A stretch of 64,000 nt of DNA from Metabacillus_B sp050107715 (GCF_050107715.1 NZ_JBNILN010000001.1:848068-912067), one strand, 5' to 3'; positions 52,406 to 62,440 are shown, counted from the stretch's first letter. Numbers and translations are program-made. The notes: generated by a model not told the origin, from the letters alone.

Positions 52406-52503
52406 GTTTTAGTGAAGGGTGCTTTCGGATTTTGTTATAGTACAGGAACCGGTGTGCTTTTCTTTTGGCTAGGTTAGAGCATGGTGCTGATTTTTTGCAC
52501 CTG

Positions 52504-52612
52504 TGGATTGGAGCGTAAGGCGTGAGACTCCTGCGGGAGCAGTGGGACATGTAAGACTCTGCAGCCGCAAAGCGGAGATGAGGCTTGCCGCCCGGACCTC
52601 GGAAATTCACAG
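52504..52612. repeat. Bacillus-type intergenic repeat (GACTCCTGCGGGAGCAG family)
   Basis: GGAGCGTAAGGCGTGAGACTCC, TGCGGGAGCAGTGGGACA, AAGACTCTGCAGCCGCAAAG and GAGGCTTGCCGCCC follow in the order known from a widespread Bacillus intergenic repeat with hairpin potential. A diverged partial copy lies at 62527-62590. No gene is seen between 52406 and 52711. Confidence 0.65.
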
Positions 52613-52711
52613 CCAAATCCAACTGCGCTTTTCTTTTAAGAGGAAATTGAGTAAAATGGAAATTATGCCGATTTACAGCGATGAGATTTTTAATGATTGG
52701 GAGGTATATGC

Positions 52712-52942
52712 ATGGGAAGCGGACAGCACATTCAAATTGATACGGAATACATCACCCTGGGGCAATTTCTTAAGCTTGCTGAAGTGATCCAGTCGGGCGG
52801 GATGGTCAAATGGTTTTTAAGTGAGCATGAAGTATTGGTAAACGGGGAACCGGAAAACCGCCGCGGTAAAAAGCTGCGAAACCAGGATACAGTTCTCATT
52901 CCGGAGTTCGGTTCATTTGTTGTGATCAGCACACATGAATAG
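52712..52942 (+). CDS. rlbA: S4-domain protein RlbA (YaaA)
   Basis: This 76-residue S4-like RNA-binding protein begins MGSGQHIQIDTEYITLGQFLKLAEVI. The S4 motif GEPENRRGKKLRNQD is clear. In B. subtilis YaaA (RlbA) is implicated in large-subunit assembly. ATG 52712 has GGGAGG eight bases upstream. It sits between dnaN and recF as expected. Confidence 0.93.
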   Translation: MGSGQHIQIDTEYITLGQFLKLAEVIQSGGMVKWFLSEHEVLVNGEPENRRGKKLRNQDTVLIPEFGSFVVISTHE

Positions 52943-52960
52943 AGCAAGGTTGGTGGATCA

Positions 52961-54085
52961 ATGCATATACAGGAACTGAAGCTTAAAAATTACCGCAACT
53001 ATACCGATCTTGAAGTGTCATTTGAAAACAAAGTGAACGTCATCATCGGGGAAAATGCCCAGGGCAAAACAAATATGATGGAGGCCATTTACGTGCTTGC
53101 CATGGCCAAATCCCATCGCACCTCCAATGATAAAGATCTTATCCGCTGGGATGAAGAATATGCTAAAATAGAGGGAAGGGTTTTAAAAACCAACGGATCT
53201 ATTCCCATGCAGCTCGTCCTTTCCAAAAAAGGGAAGAAGGCGAAAATAAATCATCTGGAACAGCAAAAGCTCAGCCAGTATATTGGGGCAGTCAATGTGA
53301 TTATGTTCGCTCCCGAAGATCTGAACCTCGTAAAAGGAAGCCCTCAGGTGAGGAGAAGATTCACGGATATGGAGATCGGACAGGTTTCGGCTGTCTATTT
53401 GCACGACTTGAGCCTGTATCAGAAAATCCTCCAGCAGCGAAACCATTACTTAAAACAGCTTCAGATCAAAAAACAGAAGGACCGGACAATGCTTGACGTT
53501 CTCACAGAGCAGCTTAGTGAAACAGCGGCCAGACTGTACAGGAAACGAAGCGTGTTTATTAATCAGCTGGAAAAATGGGCTCAGCCTATCCATTCAGGCA
53601 TCTCCAGAGGTCTGGAAACCTTGACCATTCAATATAAATCATCGGTTGAGGTATCAGAAGAGGCGGATTTGTCGAAAATGATAGAAGCCTATATGGATAA
53701 GTTTGATAAAATAAAAGATAGAGAAATTGAACGGGGGACCACTCTGGCCGGCCCCCACAGGGACGATCTGCAGTTTTTTGTAAACGGAAGGGACGTCCAG
53801 ACCTTCGGCTCACAGGGCCAGCAGCGCACGACGGCCCTTTCTTTAAAGCTTGCAGAAATTGAATTAATTCATGAAGAGATCGGTGAGTACCCGATCCTGC
53901 TTTTGGACGATGTCCTTTCAGAGCTGGATGACTATCGCCAGTCCCATCTTCTGAACACGATTCAGGGGAGAGTGCAGACCTTTGTCACGACCACAAGTGT
54001 GGAAGGGATTGATCACCAGACGCTGAAAGAGGCAGCTTCCTATCATGTGTCGTCAGGGCAGCTTGAAACAAACGAATCGAGGTGA
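52961..54085 (+). CDS. recF: DNA replication and repair protein RecF
   Basis: This 374-residue SMC-like ATPase loads RecA at gaps. Walker A is GENAQGKTNMMEAI (about 30-43), the ABC signature is TFGSQGQQRTTALSLKLAE, and Walker B is PILLLDDVLSELD. It is complete and lies 18 bases after rlbA. Confidence 0.97.
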   Translation: MHIQELKLKNYRNYTDLEVSFENKVNVIIGENAQGKTNMMEAIYVLAMAKSHRTSNDKDLIRWDEEYAKIEGRVLKTNGSIPMQLVLSKKGKKAKINHLEQQKLSQYIGAVNVIMFAPEDLNLVKGSPQVRRRFTDMEIGQVSAVYLHDLSLYQKILQQRNHYLKQLQIKKQKDRTMLDVLTEQLSETAARLYRKRSVFINQLEKWAQPIHSGISRGLETLTIQYKSSVEVSEEADLSKMIEAYMDKFDKIKDREIERGTTLAGPHRDDLQFFVNGRDVQTFGSQGQQRTTALSLKLAEIELIHEEIGEYPILLLDDVLSELDDYRQSHLLNTIQGRVQTFVTTTSVEGIDHQTLKEAASYHVSSGQLETNESR

Positions 54086-54091
54086 ACCGCC

Positions 54092-54346
54092 ATGTACATC
54101 CATCTGGGAGATGACTTTGTAGTCCCGTCTAAAGATGTCATTTTTATTATGGATTACTCCTCTTCCAAAAGCTCCGGCATTGCTGCAGAATTTTTGGAAA
54201 AGCAAAGCGAGAAAGTGGTTCAGCTGTCAGAGGGGGACGCCAAGTCCATCGTGGTCACAGACCGGCACATTTATTATTCTCCCTTAGCCTCAAGCACACT
54301 GAAAAAAAGAGCGCATTACGCGTTTGATATAGATTCCAATCGATAA
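54092..54346 (+). CDS. remB: Extracellular matrix regulator RemB (YaaB)
   Basis: This 84-residue protein starts MYIHLGDDFVVPSKDVIFIMDY and carries AKSIVVTDRHIYYSPLASSTLKKR, the DUF370/RemB family features. In B. subtilis it aids matrix gene expression. It lies between recF and gyrB, the canonical place. Confidence 0.92.
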   Translation: MYIHLGDDFVVPSKDVIFIMDYSSSKSSGIAAEFLEKQSEKVVQLSEGDAKSIVVTDRHIYYSPLASSTLKKRAHYAFDIDSNR

Positions 54347-54395
54347 TGAACAAAATGGCACTATAAGACGTTTTGAAAAGAGTAGGTGAACATAA

Positions 54396-56324
54396 TTGGC
54401 CATGGAACAAAAACAAGTGGAAGAACAAGCATATGACGAAAACCAGATTCAGGTACTCGAAGGTCTTGAAGCGGTTCGCAAGCGTCCCGGGATGTATATT
54501 GGTTCAACGAGCGCAAAAGGATTGCACCACCTTGTCTGGGAAATTGTTGATAATAGCATTGATGAGGCTTTGGCCGGTTTTTGCGATGAAATTAAGGTGA
54601 CCATCGAAGAAAACAACAGCATTACGGTAACAGATAACGGACGGGGAATCCCGGTCGGTATCCATGAAAAAATGGGAAGACCGGCTGTGGAGGTCATTAT
54701 GACGGTTCTCCACGCCGGCGGAAAGTTTGGCGGCGGCGGCTATAAAGTTTCCGGCGGACTCCATGGAGTAGGGGCGTCTGTCGTAAATGCCCTCTCGACT
54801 CACCTTGAAGTCAAAGTTCACCGGGATGGAAAAATCCACCTTCAGCGCTTCGAGCGAGGAGTACCGAAGGGTGAGCTCGAAATCATCGGAGAAACGGACA
54901 AGACCGGAACCATCATTCATTTTGAACCCGATCCGGAAATCTTCAGTGAAACAACCGAGTATGATTATGAAACACTCGCAAACCGTTTAAGAGAGCTTGC
55001 TTTCCTGAACAGGGGCATTAAAATTCTGATTGAGGACAAACGCGAAAACAAACGTCAGAATGAATACCATTACGAGGGCGGAATCAAATCGTATGTGGAG
55101 CATTTAAACCGCACAAAAGAAGCCATTCATGGCGAGCCAGTCTATCTTGAAGGAGAAAAAGACGGGATTACCATTGAAATCGCTCTTCAGTATAACGACG
55201 GCTATACAAGCAGCATTTATTCCTTTGCAAACAATATTCATACGTATGAGGGCGGAACGCATGAGGCCGGATTTAAAACGGCCCTGACCCGTGTCATCAA
55301 TGACTATGCAAGAAAGCATAATGTGTTCAAGGACAGCGATGCCAATCTGAGCGGTGAGGATGTACGTGAAGGAATTACCGCCATCGTCAGCATCAAGCAT
55401 CCTGATCCGCAATTTGAAGGGCAGACAAAAACGAAGCTTGGAAATTCTGAAGCCCGTACAGTAACCGATTCTTTATTTGATGAAGGCTTTGAAAAATTCC
55501 TGCTTGAAAATCCGCAAACAGCTAAGAAAATCGTTGAAAAAGGGATGATGGCCGCCCGTGCAAGAATGGCTGCCAAAAAAGCGAGAGAGCTTACAAGGCG
55601 AAAAAGCGCACTTGAAATATCCAATCTTCCCGGCAAGCTTGCAGACTGCTCATCCAAAGACCCGTCCATCAGTGAATTGTACGTCGTTGAGGGTGACTCT
55701 GCAGGAGGCTCTGCGAAGCAGGGGCGTTCCCGTCATTTCCAGGCGATCCTGCCGCTGCGCGGAAAAATTATCAACGTCGAAAAAGCCCGTCTGGATAAAA
55801 TCCTGTCCAACAATGAGATCCGCACCATCATCACGGCTCTCGGAACAGGAATCGGCGAAGACTTTGATATCGCGAAAGCAAGGTACCATAAGGTCGTCAT
55901 CATGACCGATGCCGATGTGGATGGAGCCCATATCCGAACGCTTCTTCTTACATTCTTTTACCGCTACATGCGTGAAATTATTGAAAAAGGCTATATCTAC
56001 ATTGCCCAGCCTCCACTCTATAAAATTCAGCAGGGCAAAAGAATCGAGTATGCCTACAATGACCGCGAGCTTGAACGGATAATGGGGGAAATTCCCCAAA
56101 CGCCAAAGCCCGGCATCCAGCGTTATAAAGGTCTTGGAGAGATGAACCCTGAGCAGCTTTGGGAAACCACGATGGATCCTGAATCCAGAACCCTGCTTCA
56201 GGTAAGCCTTCAGGATGCAATCGAAGCGGATGAAACTTTTGATATCCTCATGGGAGACAAAGTCGAACCGCGACGCAACTTTATCGAGGAAAATGCAAAA
56301 TACGTAAAAAATCTTGATATTTAA
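54396..56324 (+). CDS. gyrB: DNA gyrase subunit B
   Basis: This subunit of 640-642 residues carries the ATPase and TOPRIM domains of gyrase. ENQIQVLEGLEAVRKRPGMYIGS opens the GHKL ATPase. GGLHGVGASVVNALS is the ATP lid, VEGDSAGGSAKQGR the TOPRIM start, and DADVDGAHIRTLL the metal site. TTG 54396 has AGGTGA at good spacing; ATG 54402 is the alternative. Unusually for Bacillus, gyrA does not follow directly. Confidence 0.97.
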   Translation: MAMEQKQVEEQAYDENQIQVLEGLEAVRKRPGMYIGSTSAKGLHHLVWEIVDNSIDEALAGFCDEIKVTIEENNSITVTDNGRGIPVGIHEKMGRPAVEVIMTVLHAGGKFGGGGYKVSGGLHGVGASVVNALSTHLEVKVHRDGKIHLQRFERGVPKGELEIIGETDKTGTIIHFEPDPEIFSETTEYDYETLANRLRELAFLNRGIKILIEDKRENKRQNEYHYEGGIKSYVEHLNRTKEAIHGEPVYLEGEKDGITIEIALQYNDGYTSSIYSFANNIHTYEGGTHEAGFKTALTRVINDYARKHNVFKDSDANLSGEDVREGITAIVSIKHPDPQFEGQTKTKLGNSEARTVTDSLFDEGFEKFLLENPQTAKKIVEKGMMAARARMAAKKARELTRRKSALEISNLPGKLADCSSKDPSISELYVVEGDSAGGSAKQGRSRHFQAILPLRGKIINVEKARLDKILSNNEIRTIITALGTGIGEDFDIAKARYHKVVIMTDADVDGAHIRTLLLTFFYRYMREIIEKGYIYIAQPPLYKIQQGKRIEYAYNDRELERIMGEIPQTPKPGIQRYKGLGEMNPEQLWETTMDPESRTLLQVSLQDAIEADETFDILMGDKVEPRRNFIEENAKYVKNLDI

Positions 56325-56330
56325 TAACGA

Positions 56331-56371
56331 GAAAGACCGGTGCCGTTTTTTAAAAGGCCCGGTCTTTTTTT
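56331..56371 (+). terminator. gyrB terminator
   Basis: GAAAGACCGGTGCC pairs with GGCCCGGTCTTT across a T/A-rich loop and is followed by seven T. It isolates gyrB from the inserted sugar operon. The stretch 56372-56580 holds no gene. Confidence 0.85.
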
Positions 56372-56585
56372 CTGCCCGCCCTGCCCGCCCTATCCTATGA
56401 GCCAGCCACCCCTGCAAAACCGCAGCGAATTGCCGGATGGGAACATAAAGCGATGGGATGGAGCGGGATGCCAGGGAAGGATACGTGGGAAGGCGGTGGA
56501 ATCGTTCATTGCCAGGCAAAGCTCCCAATTTCTATCAAAGCATATGCAGGCGGTGAACAGAGCTGTAATTTTCATTTGAAAGTGT

Positions 56586-56614
56586 TTGCAACAGACCGCC
56601 GCCTTTGGTATGAT
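56586..56614 (+). promoter_or_regulatory. Promoter of the second sugar ABC operon
   Basis: TTGCAA (56586-56591) and TATGAT (56609-56614) are 17 bases apart. Transcription would start around 56621, at the first operator. Confidence 0.82.
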
Positions 56615-56623
56615 GAAGGCAAC

Positions 56624-56669
56624 GTAAACGTTTACACAAATTTTTTTGGAGGTTTGCGTAAACGTTTAC
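56624..56669. promoter_or_regulatory. Twin LacI-family operators
   Basis: The perfect palindrome GTAAACGTTTAC occurs at 56624-56635 and again at 56658-56669, 34 bases centre to centre. They lie between promoter and start codon. The motif differs from the CGAAANCGCTTTCG operators of the other sugar island, so another LacI-family protein is expected to bind it. Confidence 0.85.
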
Positions 56670-56691
56670 TAACGAAGGAGGAGACGTCTAT

Positions 56692-57927
56692 ATGTTCAGA
56701 AAGCCATTAGCATTAAGTTTTAGCATCCTCTTCGGTGTGGGGGTGCTCTCTGCCTGTCAGGCTGAGAACACTCCATCCAGCGGCAAGGTGAAGCTTGAAC
56801 TGTTTTCCAATAAAGCTGAGAACGTCGGCACGTTTGAAGGACTTATTGAAAAATTTGAAGAGAAAAATCCGGATATCGACATTCAGCTGAATGCCCCTCC
56901 GGAAGCCGAGACCGTATTAAAAACAAGGCTTGTAAAAGAGGATATGCCTGACATGCTGGCGATCGGGGGAAATGGCTCCTATGGAGAACTGGCGAATGCA
57001 GGCATCTTTTATGACTTCTCCAAAACTGATTTGCCGGATTCAATAAAGCCGTCCTATCTGGAGATGATCAATACGCTTGCGAATGAGCAGGAAGGTACAT
57101 ACGGAATTCCCTATGCTACAAACGCAAATGTTGTTATTTACAACAAAGCAAAATTCGCAGAATACGGGTTTGAAGCCCCTAAAACCTGGAGTGAGTTTAT
57201 TGGACAGCTTAAGCAGGTTAAAGAAGCGGGTGACGTTCCGATTTATTTCACCCTCAAGGATGCCTGGACAGGAATGATTCCCTGGAACTCGGTCGCCGGA
57301 AATCTGCAGGGTGACAATTTTGCCGAGAAAAAGAGGAACGGGGAAGCGAGCTTTGAAGAAAATTACTCCGAGGTTGCCGACAAAATGCTCGAGCTGTTGA
57401 ATTACGGCCATAAAAGCAATTATGGCTTCGGATATGCGGATGGAAACAAAGCCTTCGCGAATGGAGACGGAGTCTTTTACCTTCAGGGAAACTGGGCCAT
57501 CCCGGAAATACAGAAAATAAACCCGGACATTGAGCTCGGAGTGTTTCCGCTCCCTGTCACAGAGGATCCGGAGCAAAACAACCTTGTATCGGGTGTTGAC
57601 GTACTCCTTACGATGAATAAGGATATTGAGCACCCGGAGGAAGCGAAAAAATTCTTTCGTTTTATGCTTGAAGAAGAGCAGTCCAAACAGTACATCGAAG
57701 AGCAAAAAGCATTCTCTGCCATAGACGGTGTCCTCCAGGAGGATCCGGTCATGAAAGGGATACAGGAAAGCTTTGAAAAAGAGAGACTGACAGGCTTCCC
57801 TGATCACTCTTATCCAAGAGCCATTCGCCCGGAAGGAATTATTCAGGAGTTTCTGATCAATAAAAACAAAGATGCCTTTTTGCGCAAAATGGACAGGGAA
57901 TGGGATAAAGTTCAAAACCGCTACTAA
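56692..57927 (+). CDS. ABC sugar transporter, solute-binding lipoprotein
   Basis: This 411-residue family 1 binding protein has a lipoprotein signal ending LSACQ (Cys near residue 22). It contains KVKLELFSNKAENVGTFEGLIEKFEEKNPDI and DMPDMLAIGGNGSYGELANAG. The mature protein is expected outside the membrane. AAGGAGGAGACG precedes the ATG. The substrate is probably a di- or oligosaccharide; the absence of a hydrolase gene nearby leaves it open. Confidence 0.93.
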   Translation: MFRKPLALSFSILFGVGVLSACQAENTPSSGKVKLELFSNKAENVGTFEGLIEKFEEKNPDIDIQLNAPPEAETVLKTRLVKEDMPDMLAIGGNGSYGELANAGIFYDFSKTDLPDSIKPSYLEMINTLANEQEGTYGIPYATNANVVIYNKAKFAEYGFEAPKTWSEFIGQLKQVKEAGDVPIYFTLKDAWTGMIPWNSVAGNLQGDNFAEKKRNGEASFEENYSEVADKMLELLNYGHKSNYGFGYADGNKAFANGDGVFYLQGNWAIPEIQKINPDIELGVFPLPVTEDPEQNNLVSGVDVLLTMNKDIEHPEEAKKFFRFMLEEEQSKQYIEEQKAFSAIDGVLQEDPVMKGIQESFEKERLTGFPDHSYPRAIRPEGIIQEFLINKNKDAFLRKMDREWDKVQNRY

Positions 57928-57952
57928 TTCGGCACGAGAGGAGATCTGACGG

Positions 57953-58816
57953 ATGAAAACAAGACAACGGGCTTTTATGCTCATGACCATTCCTGCACTG
58001 ATTCTGTTTTTTGTTTTTCATACTTATCCGGCGCTGCAGGGAATCTACTACAGCTTTACGGATTACAAAGGCTATGGGGAATGGAGCTTCGTCGGACTGA
58101 AAAATTACTTTAACGTATTTCAGGATGAGCGGGCTCTGCAGGCCTATGGATTTACATTCCAGTTTGCGATCATTGCCACGATTCTGGTCAATATTTTCAG
58201 TCTCATTATAGCCATTGGCCTTAACTCCAAAATCAAATTTCAAAAAACGCTCCGTGCTGTATATTTTCTGCCGAATATTCTTAGTATTTTAATAGTCGGC
58301 TACATCTTCAACTTTATTTTTACTTTTTTTATTCCCGACATTGCTCAGGCACTTGGAATCAACGCACTTGCCGAGAACATCCTTGGACAGCCGGATCTTG
58401 CCTGGATTGGTATTATTGTCGTTTCCGTCTGGCAGGCGGTGGCGTTCAATACTATTCTTTATCTGGCCGGACTTGTTACCATCCCTGCTGATATGTATGA
58501 AGCAGCCAGCATCGATGGGGCGAATACATGGAAGAAATTCTGGAATATTACTTTCCCGCTGATCGCGCCTTTCTTTACCATCAACATGGTGCTTGCCATG
58601 AAAAACTTCCTGATGGTATTCGACCATATTATCGCAATGACGGGCGGTGGACCGGGAACGTCAACGGAATCGATTTCCCTTCTGATTTTCAGGGGAGGAT
58701 TTGAAGGCGGAGAATTTGCCTATCAGTCTGCCAACGCAGTGATCTACTTCCTTGTTATCGTCGTCATCTCGGTTGTTCAGCTGCGCTACCTGCAAAGAAG
58801 AGAGGTGGAATTGTAA
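57953..58816 (+). CDS. ABC sugar transporter permease, MalF type
   Basis: This 287-residue protein has six membrane helices. The EAA loop is MYEAASIDGANTWKKFWNITFPLIAP (about 182-207). It follows the binding-protein gene by 25 bases and overlaps the next gene by one base (TAATG). Confidence 0.93.
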   Translation: MKTRQRAFMLMTIPALILFFVFHTYPALQGIYYSFTDYKGYGEWSFVGLKNYFNVFQDERALQAYGFTFQFAIIATILVNIFSLIIAIGLNSKIKFQKTLRAVYFLPNILSILIVGYIFNFIFTFFIPDIAQALGINALAENILGQPDLAWIGIIVVSVWQAVAFNTILYLAGLVTIPADMYEAASIDGANTWKKFWNITFPLIAPFFTINMVLAMKNFLMVFDHIIAMTGGGPGTSTESISLLIFRGGFEGGEFAYQSANAVIYFLVIVVISVVQLRYLQRREVEL

Positions 58817-59637
58817 TGAAAAAAGGCAAAACAAACTGGCTCGTTACCGGTCTTTTGATTGCAGGTTCCCTGCTTATTCTTTTTCCGCTCTATCTGGCGG
58901 TTACCATCTCGTTTAAAACGCCGGAGGAGATGGGGAAATCTCTTCTTGCGCTTCCAGAGCAATGGGACTTCTCAAACTATGCCCAGGCGATTGAGCTGAC
59001 GAATTTTTTCAATGCCATGGGGAACAGTCTGTTTATTACCGTATTCGTCGTGGTATTGACACTGCTCACAAATTCAATGGTCGCGTATGCCATCGCAAGA
59101 AATATGCATAAGAAATTCTATAAGTTTATCTTTTATTATCTGGTAAGCGCCATGTTCATTCCGTTTCCGATCATTATGCTGCCGATCGTAAAACAAACCG
59201 CCCAGTGGAATCTCGACAATCTGGTCGGCCTGATCTTTTTGTATGTGGTCTACGGTTTAGCCTTTAACGTGTTTTTATACGTCGGTTACATCAAATCGAT
59301 TCCGAGAGAGCTGGAAGAAGCCGCGATCGTAGATGGTGCCAGCACATGGGGGGTCTTCTGGAAAGTCATTTTCCCGCTGCTTATGCCAATGAACGCCACG
59401 GTCGGCATATTGACCACTCTCTGGGCGTGGAACGATTTTATGCTCCCGCTCGTCATCATCAGCGACAGGGAGCTATCGACCTTGCCGCTCGTGCAGTTTG
59501 TTTTCCAGGGTCAGTTCAGCACGGACTATAATTTAGCCTTTTCTTCTTACCTCATGGCTCTTGCGCCAATGATTCTTGTCTATATCATCGCGCAGAAGTG
59601 GATCATCAGCGGGGTTACGAAAGGGGCGATAAAATAA
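58816..59637 (+). CDS. ABC sugar transporter permease, MalG type
   Basis: This 273-residue six-helix permease has the EAA loop LEEAAIVDGASTWGVFWKVIFPLLMP (about 165-190). It ends the operon before a strong terminator. No ATPase or regulator gene accompanies it, so the energising subunit is presumably the general MsmX type. Confidence 0.93.
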   Translation: MKKGKTNWLVTGLLIAGSLLILFPLYLAVTISFKTPEEMGKSLLALPEQWDFSNYAQAIELTNFFNAMGNSLFITVFVVVLTLLTNSMVAYAIARNMHKKFYKFIFYYLVSAMFIPFPIIMLPIVKQTAQWNLDNLVGLIFLYVVYGLAFNVFLYVGYIKSIPRELEEAAIVDGASTWGVFWKVIFPLLMPMNATVGILTTLWAWNDFMLPLVIISDRELSTLPLVQFVFQGQFSTDYNLAFSSYLMALAPMILVYIIAQKWIISGVTKGAIK

Positions 59638-59681
59638 CCTTAAATAAACAACCGTTTGCCGGCAACCTATCCGCACAGCCA

Positions 59682-59717
59682 GAACCCCCTAATTTGTATA
59701 GGGGGTTCTTTTTTTGA
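59682..59717 (+). terminator. Terminator of the second sugar ABC operon
   Basis: GAACCCCCTA and TAGGGGGTTC form a 10-bp stem with a 7-base loop and eight T. The gap 59718-59904 before gyrA holds a TATAAT at 59794-59799 without a good -35 partner, and nothing else I can name. Confidence 0.9.
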
Positions 59718-59904
59718 CCGTAGATATCTGTTAAAAAATTCACAAGGAACATAGATTTTCATGAATAGACGTGTATTATAAAGGGATTATTGATATAATG
59801 GAGAATATGGCCTGATTTCAATCTACATAATCTTTGAAATGATTTTCATATAAACGGAGATAGTTTTTCTAACTCCCAAACAAAAGTTCTGGGGAGGTTT
59901 AAAC

Positions 59905-62394
59905 ATGGCTGAAGAAAAAACACCTCAAGTGAAGGAAATAAATATTAGCCAGGAAATGCGTTCATCATTCCTGGATTATGCGATGAGCGTAATCGTGTCA
60001 AGGGCACTGCCGGACGTTCGGGACGGGTTAAAACCTGTTCACCGAAGAATCCTCTACGCAATGAATGATCTTGGCATGACGAGCGATAAGCCCTTCAAAA
60101 AATCTGCGCGTATCGTAGGTGAAGTAATCGGTAAGTATCACCCCCACGGTGATTCCGCTGTTTACGACACGATGGTTCGGATGGCGCAGGATTTCAACTT
60201 CCGCTATATGCTTGTAGACGGTCACGGAAACTTCGGGTCTGTCGACGGCGATGCAGCAGCAGCAATGCGTTATACGGAAGCACGCATGTCGAAAATTTCA
60301 ATGGAAATCCTCCGGGATATTAATAAAGATACAATCGATTACCAGGACAACTATGATGGCTCTGAAAAAGAACCTGTCGTCCTGCCGGCAAGATTCCCTA
60401 ATCTGCTCGTAAACGGAGCAGCAGGAATAGCTGTCGGAATGGCAACGAATATTCCGCCCCACCAGCTTGGTGAGGTCATTGACGGGGTACTCGCTGTCAG
60501 CCGGAATCCAGAGGTTACCATCGCGGAGCTTATGGAAATCATCCCGGGTCCTGACTTCCCGACAGCTGGCCAAATCCTCGGCCGCAGCGGAATCCGCAAA
60601 GCCTATGAAACGGGCAGAGGCTCTATTATTGTACGTGCTAAAGTCGAAATTGAAGAAAAGCCTTCAGGCAAGCAGGTCATCATTGTGCACGAGCTCCCTT
60701 ACCAGGTGAATAAAGCAAGGCTGATTGAAAAAATCGCTGACCTGGTCCGGGATAAAAAGATCGACGGCATTTCAGATCTGCGGGATGAATCCGACCGGAA
60801 TGGAATGAGGGTCGTGATCGAGGTTCGCAAGGATGCCAATGCGAACGTGCTTCTTAATAACCTTTACAAGCAAACCGCTCTGCAGACGAGCTTCGGCATA
60901 AACATGCTGGCCCTGGCAAACGGACAGCCGCAGGTTCTGAACCTGAAGCAGTTCCTCGAGCATTACCTTGAGCATCAAAAGGTTGTCATCAAACGCAGAA
61001 CGGCATTTGAGCTGAGAAAAGCAGAAGCACGGGCCCACATTTTAGAGGGCTTGCGTATTGCACTGGACCACCTGGACGCGGTAATCGCCCTGATCCGCGG
61101 ATCGCAGACAACGGATATCGCACGCCAAGGCTTGATGGAGCAATTCTCTCTCAGCGAAAAACAGGCACAGGCGATTCTTGATATGCGCCTTCAGCGGTTA
61201 ACAGGACTCGAACGCGAAAAAATCGAGGAAGAGTATCAGGGGCTTGTCGAGCTGATTGCCGAACTGAAGGCAATTTTGGCCGACGAAGAGAAGGTTCTTG
61301 AAATCATCCGGGAAGAGCTTCTGGAAATTAAAGAGCGCTTCAATGACGTGCGCCGCACAGAACTTATTGCAGGCGGAGCAGAAATTTTTGAAGATGAGGA
61401 TTTGATTCCTGAAGAAAACATCGTTCTTACGCTTACTCACAACGGCTACATCAAACGGCTGCCGATCTCTACTTACCGCAGCCAGAAGAGGGGCGGAAGA
61501 GGAATTCAGGGAATGGGGACAAACGAAGACGACTTCGTAGACCAGCTCCTGACCACATCCACCCACGACACCATCCTTTATTTTACGAATAAAGGGAAAG
61601 TGTACCGCACGAAAGGATATGAAATTCCTGAATACGGCAGGACGGCTAAAGGCCTTCCAATCGTCAATCTGCTTGGAGTCGAACGCGACGAATGGGTCAA
61701 AGCCATTATCCCGGTTTCGGAATTCCCGGATGACTGGTACCTGTTCTTTACGACAAAAGAGGGAATTTCAAAACGGACGCCTCTATCCCAATTTGCCAAC
61801 ATCAGGACAAACGGATTGATTGCACTCGGCCTCCGCGAAGAAGATGAATTAATTTCCGTCCGCCTGACAGACGGTTCAAAGGATATTATCATCGGAACGA
61901 AAAACGGAATGATGATCCGTTTCCCTGAAACAGATGTCCGCCAAATGGGCAGAACCGCTACAGGCGTTAAAGGAATCAGCCTCACCGGCGATGACGAAGT
62001 AGTGGGAATGGAAATTCTGGAAGAAGATACAGATATCCTGATTGTAACCCGCAACGGATTTGGAAAACGAACACCGGCTTCTGAATACCGCATACAGAGC
62101 CGGGGTGGCAAAGGTCTTAAAACGTGCAACATTACCGACAAAAACGGCAGCGTTGTTTCCTTTAAAGCTTCTGCAGGTGAAGAGGACCTCATGCTGATCA
62201 CAGCAAGCGGAGTTCTGATTCGTATGGACGTTAATGATATCTCAACAATGGGCCGGAACACTCAGGGTGTCCGTCTGATCCGACTCACCGAGAATCACCA
62301 TGTTTCCACGATCGCACTTGTAGAAAAAGAAGAGCCGGAAACTGAGGATCTGGTGGATGAAGATTCTACAGACCCTGAATCTTCAGCTGAATAA
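59905..62394 (+). CDS. gyrA: DNA gyrase subunit A
   Basis: This 829-residue subunit breaks and rejoins DNA; the catalytic tyrosine is Y123 in AAMRYTEARMS. The quinolone-resistance region reads HPHGDSAVYDTM with S84 and D88, the susceptible-type Ser at 84. The C-terminal beta-pinwheel has the GyrA box QKRGGRGIQG. The tail is Glu/Asp-rich. GGGGAGG lies upstream of ATG 59905. Confidence 0.98.
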   Translation: MAEEKTPQVKEINISQEMRSSFLDYAMSVIVSRALPDVRDGLKPVHRRILYAMNDLGMTSDKPFKKSARIVGEVIGKYHPHGDSAVYDTMVRMAQDFNFRYMLVDGHGNFGSVDGDAAAAMRYTEARMSKISMEILRDINKDTIDYQDNYDGSEKEPVVLPARFPNLLVNGAAGIAVGMATNIPPHQLGEVIDGVLAVSRNPEVTIAELMEIIPGPDFPTAGQILGRSGIRKAYETGRGSIIVRAKVEIEEKPSGKQVIIVHELPYQVNKARLIEKIADLVRDKKIDGISDLRDESDRNGMRVVIEVRKDANANVLLNNLYKQTALQTSFGINMLALANGQPQVLNLKQFLEHYLEHQKVVIKRRTAFELRKAEARAHILEGLRIALDHLDAVIALIRGSQTTDIARQGLMEQFSLSEKQAQAILDMRLQRLTGLEREKIEEEYQGLVELIAELKAILADEEKVLEIIREELLEIKERFNDVRRTELIAGGAEIFEDEDLIPEENIVLTLTHNGYIKRLPISTYRSQKRGGRGIQGMGTNEDDFVDQLLTTSTHDTILYFTNKGKVYRTKGYEIPEYGRTAKGLPIVNLLGVERDEWVKAIIPVSEFPDDWYLFFTTKEGISKRTPLSQFANIRTNGLIALGLREEDELISVRLTDGSKDIIIGTKNGMMIRFPETDVRQMGRTATGVKGISLTGDDEVVGMEILEEDTDILIVTRNGFGKRTPASEYRIQSRGGKGLKTCNITDKNGSVVSFKASAGEEDLMLITASGVLIRMDVNDISTMGRNTQGVRLIRLTENHHVSTIALVEKEEPETEDLVDEDSTDPESSAE

Positions 62395-62402
62395 AAAATA
62401 GA

Positions 62403-62440
62403 AAAAAAAGGTACAACCATTAAAGGTTGTACCTTTTTTT
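62403..62440 (+). terminator. gyrA terminator
   Basis: AAAAAAGGTACAACC-ATTAAA-GGTTGTACCTTTTTT is a long, nearly symmetrical intrinsic terminator with U-runs on both strands. Confidence 0.92.
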
